This document shows positions 25,023 through 34,667 of a stretch of 64,000 bases of DNA, in pieces; position 1 is the first letter of the stretch, and each line of letters begins with the position of its first letter. The notes below the pieces were generated by a model, which saw nothing but the letters and a program-made list of their open reading frames with translations, made no database searches and was not told where the DNA came from. The stretch lies in the NCBI RefSeq assembly GCF_000226295.1, contig NC_016024.1, positions 1,657,501-1,721,500 on the forward strand. Reading direction: 5' to 3'. Source of the stretch: Chloracidobacterium thermophilum B. Lineage in GTDB: Bacteria > Acidobacteriota > Blastocatellia > Chloracidobacteriales > Chloracidobacteriaceae. Made by a program: the position numbers and the translations under genes.

Positions 25023-27905
25023 CTAACGCAACCCGGTGCTGAACGTAATCGTCGGGCCGAAGATCAGCCCGTTGAGAAACAGGCGGCGTTGGGCGTGCCA
25101 GATGCCCCGGTAGTGTGGGTCGTCGGCAAACAGGACGACGTGCCCGGAACCAATCTGCTCTTCAATGACGGGCGCCGTCTGGCGGACAAACCGCTCTGTG
25201 TTTCCCTCCCAGACAAAGCCGGACAGCGGCTTGGGATTTTCGATGGTGAGCACATTGGTGCCGGTTTTTGAAGGACGAAAGAAACGTTGGGTCAGCAACA
25301 CCGGCAGCTCCGCCTGCTCGTGGCTGAAGGTCAGAAAATGCTCCCGATTGACCACCGCCCGAAAAATGGCTCCCGGCAGCGGCAACGGTTCCTTGCCCAA
25401 TCCGGCATCGGGGGAGGTCGCCGCATCAGCCGTTGGCTCAACGGTTTTCTGGCTCTCCCTGGCGGTTGTTTTTTTGCGCCCCGGCTCCCGATAGCGTGCT
25501 GGTGTGCTGCCGGTTTCCGGTGCTCCGGCAGCTTCATCCGACGCCGCGCCGGGCTTGTCAGAAGGCATCGGTGATTGACTGTCCTTTTCGTCTTTTTCGC
25601 CTTCTTCTCCAACGAGCCGCGCGCTTGTCAGATCAACGTCTTTATGGGCAGCAAAGGCGGCCGCCCCTCCAAAGCAAATCAGTGTCCCGCCTTCGCGGCA
25701 CCAGAGCTTGAGCCGCTCGATGCCTTCCTTGCCAAAAGCCCGCCGGTACGCTCCCGGTGAGCCATCCGGCAGAATGAGTACATTGAACTCACTGAGGCGC
25801 AAATCCAAGAAGGTCTCGACCGTGATGGGCGTAAACTCCAGCCCGATGTCTCTGGACAACATAAACCACAGCGCTCCGTATGAAGTCTGGCTGACGCCTT
25901 CCTGGGCAATGACGGCAATGCGCGGTGGGCGCAGCGTGTAAACACCTTCCGATCCAACACCCGTGATACCGGTGTCCGTGTAGGCCGAATTGATGGACTG
26001 CACTTCAACCCCACATTCGCTGGCCAGCAGGGGCAGGCGCGTGTGGAGGGTTTCAGGGTTGCGCTCGGTGCGCAGAATGAAGCTCCCACGCGGATAGGTG
26101 CGCTCTCCGGCCCGCAGGGGGCGAACCGCCGTCGCCAGCCGGTAGCCCTCCTGAAGCAGACGTAGCGCCAGTTTGGCCTCGGCGTCCGACGTGTAGCCAA
26201 AGACATACGCTGTTTTGGCCGGGGGCGGCGGCTGTGGCATCGGTGGCACGACCGAGGTGACCGGCGTGGTCTGAACCGTCGGCCGGCTTCCCGCCCAGTA
26301 TGCCGGCACGTCCAGCGCCAGCGGCAGTGACCAGGCCGTGATGTCGTAAAACTCGGTTTCTTCCTTGGGGGCGTTGGGTCCGCGTTTGGTATTGCGCCGC
26401 GCCTTTTCAAGCTGCCGCTCGATGAAGGCCTGGTCCTGCCGGGTGTCCGGTTCCAGCAGCGCCCGGGCCATGCGTCCCCGTGGCTGATCGAACGTGACCA
26501 TCAGTGTGCCGGCCGGAAACTCCCGCGTCGGCTGGACGCCGCCGAAGTAGTCGTGGACGGCTTTGAGGGTGAAGGGAGCTTTGGCCATCTGAATCTCCAC
26601 GCCCTGGTGGAGCAGGGCCTCCACGAGCCGCTGGCGACGCCCCGCGTCCCCTTCCGGTGGGAACACCACACACTGCAGGGGGCCCTGCCGCCCTTCGGCA
26701 ATGGAGCGGACGAAAAACGCCCGGTAATCCCGCAGCCGTTCCACGCGGTGCGTCGCGGCTGTTTGCAACGTCGCCAGCGAGGCCGTGAAGTGCCGGGCAA
26801 TGCCGTCCCGCAGGGTCAGGATGCTTTCATCGTCCCGCCGCCAGTTGAGTCCTTTCCAACCACCGCCGTCGGTCTCATACGTCATGCCGGTCGCGCCGTT
26901 GAGTGACGACCAGCTATCCCAGTAGCCCGGATAAAACAGATCGAACACATCCCGGACGTAATACTGCCACCCGTGACGATCAAAGGCGGCGGCATTGCCG
27001 CGCCCGAAAATCTCCAGCCACTTGTCCGACTGCCCACGGTCAAGATTCGGATTGATGGGCAAGGCTGCTGGCGGAAAGAAATAGTTGACCGTCTGCCCGT
27101 GGTGGTCGGCGCAGACCTGTGGATGCCACTCCAGAAAGGCCTGCATGGCGGACTGGGATTCGATCTGCGAGGCAATGACCAGGTCCCGGTTGAGGTCAAA
27201 CAGGTAGTGGTTCAGCCGCCCGTAGATGCTCCATGGCTCACGGTGCTCGATGGCAAAGGGTTCGGGACGCCCCATGCCGACGGCGTTGTACCAGGTGACA
27301 AACCGCTCGTGGCCGTCAGGATTTTGACACGGATTGATGACCACCACGGTCTGGTCGAGCAGTTCGGTAATCGTCGGATGCTGGCTGGCCACGAGCGTGT
27401 AGAGCACTTCGAGCATAGCCTCGAAAGCCGCCGACTCGTTGCCGTGAATGCTGTAGGCCAGCCAGACGATGATCGGCAGGTTTTGGATGAGCGGCTCGGC
27501 CGCCTCGTCTGAAAGCTGACGGGGGTCGGCCAACCGGGCCGCATCGGCCTTGATGGCTTCCAGCCGGGCCAGATTTTTCGGGGCGCTGATGACCAGCGTG
27601 TAGAGCGTCCGGTGCTCTTCGGTCCGGCCGCGCTCAAAGACGCGCAGGCGCTCGGACCTGGCTGCATAGTCACGCAGAACACGCTCAAAGCCGGCATAGT
27701 TGGTGTGAAAGCTGCCAATTTCGTAACCCAGCGTCGTCCAGGGAGAAACAAAGTCCGGGGCGTAAGGCGCAAACTGCCGAAAATCAAAGGCGATAGTGGC
27801 CGTCGCGGGCGGCGGCGGGAACTGGGCAAAAGAAGGAGGCAGCGGCATCAGCAGAAACAGGCAAAGCAGCGCAGTGAAGGAAGCTTTCAAAGGTTTCATG
27901 GACAT
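25023..27905 (-). CDS. Secreted M14-family zinc carboxypeptidase
   Basis: About 960 residues. A signal peptide (SFTALLCLFLLMPLPPSFAQ) is followed by the M14 catalytic domain (about 50-380). The zinc ligands His and Glu are in SIHGNESAAFEAM and a later His is in CADHHGQTVNYFFPP; the catalytic Glu is probably in MTYETDGGG. The remaining 500 residues include a domain resembling a class I glutamine-amidotransferase/DJ-1-like fold (FNVLILPDGSPGAY, REGGTLICFGG) with a low-complexity insert rich in Lys, Glu, Pro and Thr. It probably degrades peptides in the periplasm or outside the cell. It follows the BamD-like gene on the same strand. Confidence 0.85.
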   Translation of the reverse strand: MSMKPLKASFTALLCLFLLMPLPPSFAQFPPPPATATIAFDFRQFAPYAPDFVSPWTTLGYEIGSFHTNYAGFERVLRDYAARSERLRVFERGRTEEHRTLYTLVISAPKNLARLEAIKADAARLADPRQLSDEAAEPLIQNLPIIVWLAYSIHGNESAAFEAMLEVLYTLVASQHPTITELLDQTVVVINPCQNPDGHERFVTWYNAVGMGRPEPFAIEHREPWSIYGRLNHYLFDLNRDLVIASQIESQSAMQAFLEWHPQVCADHHGQTVNYFFPPAALPINPNLDRGQSDKWLEIFGRGNAAAFDRHGWQYYVRDVFDLFYPGYWDSWSSLNGATGMTYETDGGGWKGLNWRRDDESILTLRDGIARHFTASLATLQTAATHRVERLRDYRAFFVRSIAEGRQGPLQCVVFPPEGDAGRRQRLVEALLHQGVEIQMAKAPFTLKAVHDYFGGVQPTREFPAGTLMVTFDQPRGRMARALLEPDTRQDQAFIERQLEKARRNTKRGPNAPKEETEFYDITAWSLPLALDVPAYWAGSRPTVQTTPVTSVVPPMPQPPPPAKTAYVFGYTSDAEAKLALRLLQEGYRLATAVRPLRAGERTYPRGSFILRTERNPETLHTRLPLLASECGVEVQSINSAYTDTGITGVGSEGVYTLRPPRIAVIAQEGVSQTSYGALWFMLSRDIGLEFTPITVETFLDLRLSEFNVLILPDGSPGAYRRAFGKEGIERLKLWCREGGTLICFGGAAAFAAHKDVDLTSARLVGEEGEKDEKDSQSPMPSDKPGAASDEAAGAPETGSTPARYREPGRKKTTARESQKTVEPTADAATSPDAGLGKEPLPLPGAIFRAVVNREHFLTFSHEQAELPVLLTQRFFRPSKTGTNVLTIENPKPLSGFVWEGNTERFVRQTAPVIEEQIGSGHVVLFADDPHYRGIWHAQRRLFLNGLIFGPTITFSTGLR

Positions 27906-27992
27906 GGCGCAGGCAGGGCACGGGCCACGGCGGCGCAGAGGGAAGCGCCGGCCATGACACATGCCGGGAGAGAAGATGCAACAGGCGCAAAG

Positions 27993-29180
27993 CTAGCGGG
28001 GTGGCTGGGCTTTTGACTTCTTGTTTTTCTTTGGCTCGACGACTTTGGGGGTGGGTTCATCTGCCCGTCTGGACGTCGGAGCGGGTTCGGTAGCCGTTGG
28101 GCGTGCTGCCTCGGTTTGCCCGTTCAGGGCGCGCTGCCCGTAGGTCTGGATTTGCTTGCCCTGCCCGGTGATGGTGGATTCGGGGGTGATGACATCCGTC
28201 CGCACACCCAGGCTCACCAGCAACTCCTCGACTTCAGGATCAATGGTGTCGTCTTTCTTGAGGATGATGCCTTCCTTTGTCACGCTGGCGCTAGGGCCGA
28301 AAATTTCCTCGAACTTGCGTTTGATGAAGCTTTTGCGCACCACCTGCTTGACTTCGGCACCCTCGGCGGGAGCTGGCACTTCCACGCCAAAACGTTCGAG
28401 GTACTCCGCCGCCTTGTCGCGCCATTCACTGTTCGGATACTCGCGCACAATCCGGGCAAAGGACTTGGCCGCTTCCGGTGTATCCTCCAGGTGGGTCAAC
28501 GCCACGCCGTGCAGGAACAGCGTCTCGTCCATGTAGGTAAAGTCAGGATAGTTCCGAATGATGCTCTCGCAGCGTCCTTTGACGGCAACGTACTTCTGTT
28601 GCTTGAAGTACAGGCGCGCCACGCCCAGACTGTGCATGCCAAGCTGCTCACGGGTGAACTTCAGGTATTCCTGCACTTGGGGCTGGAGCTTTGACTGCGG
28701 ATACTCCCGGACCAGCCGCAGCAACTCCCGCTCCGCGCGTCGCGCTTCCGTGTTGTCGAGATTGGCCGGGCCAATCTGGCGGACGTGAATCTGGGCAATC
28801 TTGAGCAGGACATCATCCGCCAGCGGATGCTGCGGGAAAAACTGCAACCACTCGCGGTATTCCACATCGGCCTGCGCCAGGCTGGAAGCGCTGCCCTCGC
28901 GGTAAAACGAGTCGGCAATCAGAAGCTTGGCGAGCGGAAGCAGCGGGCTGCTGTCGTAGCTTCCAATCAGGGTGCTCAGCAGCAAACGCCCTTCTTCGTA
29001 GCGCCGCTTGCGCATGGCGCGCAACCCTTCGGCATACAGCTCCCGGTCGCGCCCCTCACGGATTTCCTCAGTCGTGACTTTTTTCTTGGGGCTTCCACAG
29101 GCCAGGGAAGCCGCCAGACAGGCCGCCAGGGCCAACAACGCCCAACTCCGCTTCAGCATCGGCTCAAACCTTTTTGACAT
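27993..29180 (-). CDS. BamD/YfiO-like TPR lipoprotein
   Basis: About 395 residues. The signal peptide ends in a lipobox (LAASLAC), so the mature protein is a lipoprotein. Tetratricopeptide-type helical pairs run from about residue 40 to 250 (YEEGRLLLSTLIGSYDSSPL, ADVEYREWLQFFPQHPLADD, AAKSFARIVREYPNSEWRDK). This is the arrangement of BamD, the outer-membrane beta-barrel assembly lipoprotein. The C-terminal 150 residues are Lys/Pro/Thr-rich and extra to the family. The ATG at 29180 is chosen; 29159 is also possible. Upstream is rpe on the same strand. Confidence 0.82.
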   Translation of the reverse strand: MSKRFEPMLKRSWALLALAACLAASLACGSPKKKVTTEEIREGRDRELYAEGLRAMRKRRYEEGRLLLSTLIGSYDSSPLLPLAKLLIADSFYREGSASSLAQADVEYREWLQFFPQHPLADDVLLKIAQIHVRQIGPANLDNTEARRAERELLRLVREYPQSKLQPQVQEYLKFTREQLGMHSLGVARLYFKQQKYVAVKGRCESIIRNYPDFTYMDETLFLHGVALTHLEDTPEAAKSFARIVREYPNSEWRDKAAEYLERFGVEVPAPAEGAEVKQVVRKSFIKRKFEEIFGPSASVTKEGIILKKDDTIDPEVEELLVSLGVRTDVITPESTITGQGKQIQTYGQRALNGQTEAARPTATEPAPTSRRADEPTPKVVEPKKNKKSKAQPPR

Positions 29181-29241
29181 CAGCAAATTTCCAAGCCCTC
29201 CACCAGAAAAGCACGGGAGACAGCCCCCGGCTTTGATGACT

Positions 29242-29961
29242 TCACACCGCAGCAGACACGGCCTCGCCGGACTCACCATCAGGCAGCGCAACACCCAGGG
29301 CCGCCGCCCGGAGCTGCCTGACGGCCAGCCCCGGATCAGGCGTCCCGAACACGGCCGAGCCGGCAACGATCCACTGGGCACCGCGCTCCACAAGTGCGCG
29401 TACGTTGTGCCGACCGATGCCGCCATCCACTTCAATAGCTACGTCCAGACCACGTTCGTCAATCATCCGCCGCAGGCGGGCCACCTTGGGCAGGCAGGCT
29501 TCGATGAAACGTTGCCCGCCAAAGCCCGGATTGACCGTCATGACCAGTACGAAATCCACAAAGGGCAGCACCTCTTCCAGCAGAACCAGCGACGTTCCGG
29601 GATTGAGCACCACTCCGGGCCGCGCCCCCAGTGACCGGATGGCTTCGAGCGTGCGATGGAGATGGTGAACGACTTCCACATGGACGGAAATGCTGTCGGC
29701 GCCAGCATCCCGAAAGTCCTTCAGAAAGGCATCCGGGTTGGTCATCATCAGGTGCACGTCGAGCGGCAGGCGCGTCACCCGGCGCAGCGCCGCCACTACC
29801 GGCGGGCCAATCGTCAGGTTGGGGACATAGTGCCCATCCATGACATCCACGTGCAGCAGGTCCGCGCCGGCCGCTTCCACCCGCTGGATTTCTTCCGCAA
29901 GGCGCGCAAAGTCGGCCGATAGAATCGAAGGCGCTATTTTGACTTCAGTCTGACCTGTCAT
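29242..29961 (-). CDS. rpe: Ribulose-phosphate 3-epimerase
   Basis: Interconverts ribulose 5-phosphate and xylulose 5-phosphate in the pentose phosphate or Calvin pathway. 239 residues, TIM barrel. Motifs: KIAPSILSADFARLAEEI; the catalytic Asp and His in LLHVDVMDGHYVPNLTIGP and LDVHLMM; MTVNPGFGGQRFIE; and IEVDGGIGRHN with the second catalytic Asp. The phosphate site is in IVAGSAVFG. It lies between the PASTA protein and the BamD-like gene. Confidence 0.96.
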   Translation of the reverse strand: MTGQTEVKIAPSILSADFARLAEEIQRVEAAGADLLHVDVMDGHYVPNLTIGPPVVAALRRVTRLPLDVHLMMTNPDAFLKDFRDAGADSISVHVEVVHHLHRTLEAIRSLGARPGVVLNPGTSLVLLEEVLPFVDFVLVMTVNPGFGGQRFIEACLPKVARLRRMIDERGLDVAIEVDGGIGRHNVRALVERGAQWIVAGSAVFGTPDPGLAVRQLRAAALGVALPDGESGEAVSAAV

Positions 29962-30017
29962 TTCCCACCAAACCGTTCATCTTATGGCCGCACGGGCGAA
30001 AAACGCGCCGAGGTCAC

Positions 30018-30365
30018 TCACTGGGGGCGACTGACATTGATCTTCACCGGAAAGGGACGGCGGACGACACTGCCCGCCTTCGGGTTTTGGCGCACGACCG
30101 TGCCCACCGGCTCCGGCGCGTTCGGCACTTCGATAACCACAACGCGCAACCCCTGCTTTTCCAGTAGGTCACGGGCTTCAGGTTCGGTTTTCCCGACCAC
30201 GTTCGGAACTGTTACCCGCTCCCCCCGTGTCAGGTAGCACGTGGCCATGCTGCCGGCAATGAAAGCCAGGACGAGCAGAGACACAAACGTCACCCGCCAC
30301 AAAAGGCGCTTCAGCCAGGACCCAATCGTGCGCTGCGGCTGGCTACCGCTGACTACGCTCGCCAT
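30018..30365 (-). CDS. Single-pass membrane protein with one PASTA domain
   Basis: 115 residues. A short cytoplasmic N-terminus with basic residues (WLKRLLWR) precedes one membrane segment (about 27-48). One PASTA domain follows: VTVPNVVGKTEPEARDLLEK, then GTVVRQNPKAGSVVRR. PASTA domains bind muropeptides or cross-linked peptidoglycan and are usually on Ser/Thr kinases or penicillin-binding proteins. Here there is no enzyme domain, so it may be a sensor subunit or scaffold. The ATG at 30365 is chosen because the upstream frame is not protein-like. It appears to begin the rpe-bamD-M14 run. Confidence 0.8.
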   Translation of the reverse strand: MASVVSGSQPQRTIGSWLKRLLWRVTFVSLLVLAFIAGSMATCYLTRGERVTVPNVVGKTEPEARDLLEKQGLRVVVIEVPNAPEPVGTVVRQNPKAGSVVRRPFPVKINVSRPQ

Positions 30366-30547
30366 GGGGCGCGACTCTATCACCCACGCCAGAACAGCGG
30401 CAACCGATTCGTTGGCCCCACCTTGCCAGGTTGAAACGCCGGTGTGACCCGGAGGTGACTCACCACGCTTCGGGTTGCCTGGCAGGTACCGCTTCCGGCT
30501 TGCACAGGCAGTGGACAGGGCGGCAATTTGCTCTAAAGTTGTCCGCC

Positions 30548-32341
30548 ATGAAAGACCTGCTGCGCCTGCTGGGCTACGCACGCCCCCATGCCGGACGGAT
30601 TGTCATTGCCGTCCTGGCCGCTGCCGGTGTTGGTCTCTTCGAGGCTGGCCGCACGGCGCTCATCCAGCCCATTTTCGACGGTCTGGGTCTTGGCAGCGAT
30701 ACCCTCCCGACCACCATCGGGAATATCACCGTGCCCCGGTTGCAGACCTGGCTCCCGGCCGGCAGCGCCTACTGGATGGTCGTCCTGGGGCTGCTCATCG
30801 GCTTCAGTCTCCTGCGCGGACTGGCAGAATTTACCGCCAACTTCCTGCTGACCTCCGTGGGGCAGTCGGTCATCGTCACCCTGCGCATGGCGCTCTTTAC
30901 CCATGCACTCGACCAATCAGCCGCCTTTTTCGACCGCCACCGCACGGCCGAACTGACCAATGCGCTCATCACCGATGTGGAAAAGGTGCAGTCTGGGGTG
31001 GCGCAATACCTGGCGGATGCCCTGCGGGAAGGCTTCACGCTGGTCTGCCTGCTGGCGTTGGCGCTGATGCTGTCGTGGAAGCTGACGCTGCTCACCCTGT
31101 CCGTCGTGCCGCTGCTGGCGCTGCTGACAGCAACATTCGGACGCCGCCTCCGGCAGTCCAGCCGCGCCACCCAGCAGGCGATTGAAGACGTGCTGGCGCT
31201 GGCGACGGAAGTGCTGTCCGGCTACCGCATCGTCCAGGCGTACAGCGCACAGACGGCAGAGCAGGTGCGTTTTCAGGCAGCCGTTCAGCGTCTGCGGCGC
31301 TTCAACCTCCGTACGGCCCGCGCCCTGTTTCTGCCCTCCCCGCTGCTGGATGTGCTGGGCGTCGTAGTAGGTGCGGGCGTCATCTTCTACACCCACCACC
31401 TCATTGCCAGCGGCGAACTGACGCCCGGCGCTTTTACTGCCACACTGCTGGCGCTCGTGCGCCTGTATGACCCGCTGCGCAAGCTGACCCAGACCTACCA
31501 GGCCTACCAGCAGGTGATTGTATCTGCCGGTCGGCTGTTTGCCCTGCTCGATGAGTCTTCGCCGGTTACGGAGGCTCCAACGGCGCTGACGACGGCCACC
31601 TTCCAGCAGACTTTGGCGCTGACCGACGTGGCGTTCACGTATCCCGGAACGGCGCGGCCGGCACTTGACGGCGTCACCTTCACCATCCGCCGGGGGGAAA
31701 CCGTCGCGCTGGTCGGGCCGAGCGGCGGCGGGAAAAGCACGGTCTTTGCCCTGCTCCTGCGCTTCTATGACCCCACCCGTGGACACATCACCCTGGACGG
31801 TGTGGACATCCGCCACGTCACCCGTGCGGCCCTGCGGCAGCTTGTGGCCTATGTTCCCCAGGAAACGGTGCTTTTCGATGGCACTTTTGCCGAAAACATC
31901 GCCTATGGACGGCCCGGCACCACCCGCGCCGAAATCGAGCAGGCCGCACGCGCAGCCTACGCCCACGAGTTCATTCTCGAACGGGGCGGCTATGACGCGC
32001 GGATTGGCGAAGCCGGACGGGCACTTTCCGGCGGACAGCGCCAGCGGATTGCCATTGCCCGCGCCCTGCTGCGCAACGCCCCCATTCTGCTGCTCGATGA
32101 GGCGACCTCGGCGCTGGATGCGGAATCCGAACACCTCGTCCAGGCGGCGCTGACGACCCTGATGCAGGGACGCACCACACTGGTCATCGCCCATCGGCTG
32201 GCGACGGTTCAGCGCGCCGACCGGATTCTGGTCTTTGAGCGCGGGCGCATCGTCGAAGCTGGCGACCACGCCACCCTGACGGCCGCCCAAGGAACCTACC
32301 GCCGGCTCTACGAGCTTCAATTCACGTCCCAGAGCAGCTAA
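30548..32341 (+). CDS. ABC exporter, fused permease-ATPase (MsbA-like)
   Basis: 597 residues. The N-terminal six-helix exporter domain runs from about 10 to 310. The ATPase domain has Walker A GPSGGGKSTVFA, Q-loop YVPQETVLF, signature ALSGGQRQRIAIARALL, Walker B ILLLDEATSALDAES and H-loop VIAHRLAT. This is a homodimeric exporter of the lipid A/lipid or drug class. The frame is open to 30431, but the ATG at 30548 matches the family. The neighbouring UbiA-type prenyltransferase gene suggests a polyprenyl or lipid-linked substrate, which is only inference. Confidence 0.92.
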   Translation: MKDLLRLLGYARPHAGRIVIAVLAAAGVGLFEAGRTALIQPIFDGLGLGSDTLPTTIGNITVPRLQTWLPAGSAYWMVVLGLLIGFSLLRGLAEFTANFLLTSVGQSVIVTLRMALFTHALDQSAAFFDRHRTAELTNALITDVEKVQSGVAQYLADALREGFTLVCLLALALMLSWKLTLLTLSVVPLLALLTATFGRRLRQSSRATQQAIEDVLALATEVLSGYRIVQAYSAQTAEQVRFQAAVQRLRRFNLRTARALFLPSPLLDVLGVVVGAGVIFYTHHLIASGELTPGAFTATLLALVRLYDPLRKLTQTYQAYQQVIVSAGRLFALLDESSPVTEAPTALTTATFQQTLALTDVAFTYPGTARPALDGVTFTIRRGETVALVGPSGGGKSTVFALLLRFYDPTRGHITLDGVDIRHVTRAALRQLVAYVPQETVLFDGTFAENIAYGRPGTTRAEIEQAARAAYAHEFILERGGYDARIGEAGRALSGGQRQRIAIARALLRNAPILLLDEATSALDAESEHLVQAALTTLMQGRTTLVIAHRLATVQRADRILVFERGRIVEAGDHATLTAAQGTYRRLYELQFTSQSS

Positions 32342-32415
32342 CCGGCCAGAGCAGCTAACCGGACCGGCCAGACACCCTACTCCCCGGCCGGGCCGGTCGG
32401 TTATAGTCACCGCCT

Positions 32416-33324
32416 ATGCCAACTGCCGTCGTCTCCTTCGGTCTCACCTTGCCCCTGGCCCTGCTCAAGGCGATGCGTCCGCAGCAGTGGACAAAAAACG
32501 TGCTGCTGTTTCCGGCGCTGCTCTTTTCGCAAAACCTCTTTCACTGGCGGGAGACGGTGCTGGTGTGTGCCGCCTGCGCCGTATTCTGCCTGCTCAGCAG
32601 CGGCGTCTATCTGCTCAACGACCTGCTCGACATCGAAAGCGACCGCGCCCATCCGCTCAAGCGGCACCGGCCGCTGGCCTCCGGGGCGCTGCCAGTCCCG
32701 GTTGGCATTGCGGCCTGTGCCTTCCTGTCAGCGGGCGCGCTGGCGGCGGCCTTCTGGCTTTCAACGCCCTTTGCCTGGACGGCCGTGGCGTACTTCCTGC
32801 TGCAAGTCGCCTACACGGTACGCCTCAAGCACGTCGTCATTCTCGACGTGGGGTGCATTGCAGCCGGATTCGTGCTGCGGGCCGTTGCCGGCGGACAGGT
32901 CATCGCCGTGACGATTTCTGCCTGGCTGCTCATCTGCGCCATGCTGCTGTCGCTGTTTCTGGCGCTTGGCAAGCGGCGGCACGAGCTGCTGCTGCTCGAA
33001 GACGGCGCCACGGCCCACCGGCGGATTCTGGGTGAATACACGCCCGATCTGCTTGACCAGATGATTTCGGTTGTCACGGCCGCGACCGTCGTCTGCTATA
33101 CCTTCTATACCGTCGCCCCTGAAACAGTCGCCAAGTTTGGCACGACGCGGCTGGTGTTCACCGTGCCGTTTGTGCTCTACGGCATCTTTCGCTACCTGTA
33201 CCTCATCCACCGGCGGCAGATGGGCGGCAGCCCGGAAAAGGCGCTGCTCAACGACGGCGCATCGCTGGTCAACCTCGTGCTGTATGGGCTGGCGGTTGTC
33301 GCCATTCTCTACTGGTTGCGCTGA
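32416..33324 (+). CDS. UbiA-family prenyltransferase, DPPR-synthase type
   Basis: 302 residues with about nine membrane segments. The opening MRPQQWTKNVLLFPALLFSQ and the first Asp-rich motif LLNDLLDIESDRAHPLKRHR (NDxxDxxxD) match decaprenyl-phosphate phosphoribosyltransferases, which transfer phosphoribose from PRPP to a polyprenyl phosphate. The second motif includes YTPDLLDQM. Products of this subgroup feed D-arabinose glycans or related polyprenyl sugars. The gene ends 16 bases inside the end of the convergent redoxin gene. Confidence 0.85.
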   Translation: MPTAVVSFGLTLPLALLKAMRPQQWTKNVLLFPALLFSQNLFHWRETVLVCAACAVFCLLSSGVYLLNDLLDIESDRAHPLKRHRPLASGALPVPVGIAACAFLSAGALAAAFWLSTPFAWTAVAYFLLQVAYTVRLKHVVILDVGCIAAGFVLRAVAGGQVIAVTISAWLLICAMLLSLFLALGKRRHELLLLEDGATAHRRILGEYTPDLLDQMISVVTAATVVCYTFYTVAPETVAKFGTTRLVFTVPFVLYGIFRYLYLIHRRQMGGSPEKALLNDGASLVNLVLYGLAVVAILYWLR

Positions 33325-34496
33325 GCCTCGCCGGGCTTCTGGCGCACGATGGCGCATCCAATGGCGGGCCGGCACAGGACATTGACCGGACGCCCGGACA
33401 GGACGGCTTCCAGAGCTTCCTGCAGAAGATGTGTTGTTACCCGCTCCGGGTGATAGGTGTTGTCGTCAATGCGCCCGTGGTACTGGAGCCGCCCGGCGGC
33501 ATCCACCAGAAAGCATTCTGTCATGCACGTAGCACCCAGCAGGTCAGTGGCCTGACGGCCTTCATCCACGACGACCGGAAAAACGAACGGCTTGGCCTTC
33601 TGCCGCTCGCGGATTTCCGTCAGGGACTCATTGGCATTCGGGTTGAAACCGATGAAGACCACCTGGCGCGGAGCATAAGCCTGGGCCAGCGCGTTGAGGC
33701 GGGCGCGGTAGGCTTCAACGCACGGGCAGCGCGTTCCAATCGCCACCAGAACGACGACGCGGCCGCGGTAGTGGCTCAGGCGGACGGTCTGCCCGTCGAG
33801 GCTTTTGAAGGCGACATCCGGGACCGGTGCGCCAATGGCGATCAGGCTGTCGTCACCGGAGATGACGTGCCCAAGGTGATCGAGATCATCGCCCAGCGCG
33901 CGTCCGGTGAACACGTCGTAGCCCAATCCGGCCGCAGTCAGCACCAAAGCGGCCACGGTCAGCCCTCCGGCTGCGCCGGAAGCAGCCAGCGGCTGGAGCC
34001 GTTCCCACCACCGGCTGTTGGAAAACAGCGACCGCGCCACATCTCCGGGCAACGCGCCAAAGCCAAAGCACAGCATCGCCACGGCTGCCTGCCGGATTTC
34101 CCAGGTCGTCAGGGCAAGCAGCAGGGCTGCCAGCAGCAGCGAAGAAACCCGGATGACCACAGCGAATGGATGCACCAGCCGGGATGCCGCCCAGGGGCGG
34201 CGGCCCAGCCGCCAACGCCAGCCCATCCACCCCAGCGCCAACAGCAATAGCCCCACAGCCGGGACAAAGAACACCTGCCGCCCAAAACCCATCAGGAAAG
34301 CGGCTTCGGCCACCCAGACACCAAGCTGTCCGGCGAGAATCCCCAGCGCCCCACACCACAGCAGGCGGGCCAAGGATTGCCCCAGGAGGACCCGAACCGG
34401 CCAGACCCGTTCGCGGGGCGGCGACCACAAACCATCCAGAATTCCCAGGACAAAGGCGCAGGCAAGGAGAAACATAGGTTTTGTATTGTTGATCAC
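33309..34496 (-). CDS. Membrane protein with C-terminal redoxin domain
   Basis: 395 residues. The first 200 form four to six membrane segments. Residues about 235-380 are an AhpC/TSA-TlpA-like thioredoxin fold: VPDVAFKSLDGQTVRLSHYR, then the redox site GTRCPCVEAYRARL, where CPC replaces the usual CxxC. FNPNANESLTEI and FLVDAAGRLQYHGRIDD follow. It resembles redoxin-domain proteins of Acidobacteriota in which the Cys site serves peroxide reduction or copper-protein maturation. Convergent with the prenyltransferase gene. Confidence 0.8.
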   Translation of the reverse strand: MINNTKPMFLLACAFVLGILDGLWSPPRERVWPVRVLLGQSLARLLWCGALGILAGQLGVWVAEAAFLMGFGRQVFFVPAVGLLLLALGWMGWRWRLGRRPWAASRLVHPFAVVIRVSSLLLAALLLALTTWEIRQAAVAMLCFGFGALPGDVARSLFSNSRWWERLQPLAASGAAGGLTVAALVLTAAGLGYDVFTGRALGDDLDHLGHVISGDDSLIAIGAPVPDVAFKSLDGQTVRLSHYRGRVVVLVAIGTRCPCVEAYRARLNALAQAYAPRQVVFIGFNPNANESLTEIRERQKAKPFVFPVVVDEGRQATDLLGATCMTECFLVDAAGRLQYHGRIDDNTYHPERVTTHLLQEALEAVLSGRPVNVLCRPAIGCAIVRQKPGEAQRNQ

Positions 34497-34667
34497 TGTC
34501 GGCCGCAGAACAACCCGGTCTCCCTACGCCGGCTTTCCCGGCCGCCCTTGCGCAGCCAGCATCTATGGCACCGCGCTGAAGTTCGGCCGTAGCGCCGGGC
34601 ACACTTTTCGACTATTTTTTGCCGCCATGTGCTGACTTCCAGTCAACAGACGCCCGACCCAGACGCA

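Noticed and set aside
30917-32410. Minus-strand open frame of 497 codons
   Set aside because: Antisense to the ABC exporter, whose ATPase motifs are all intact.
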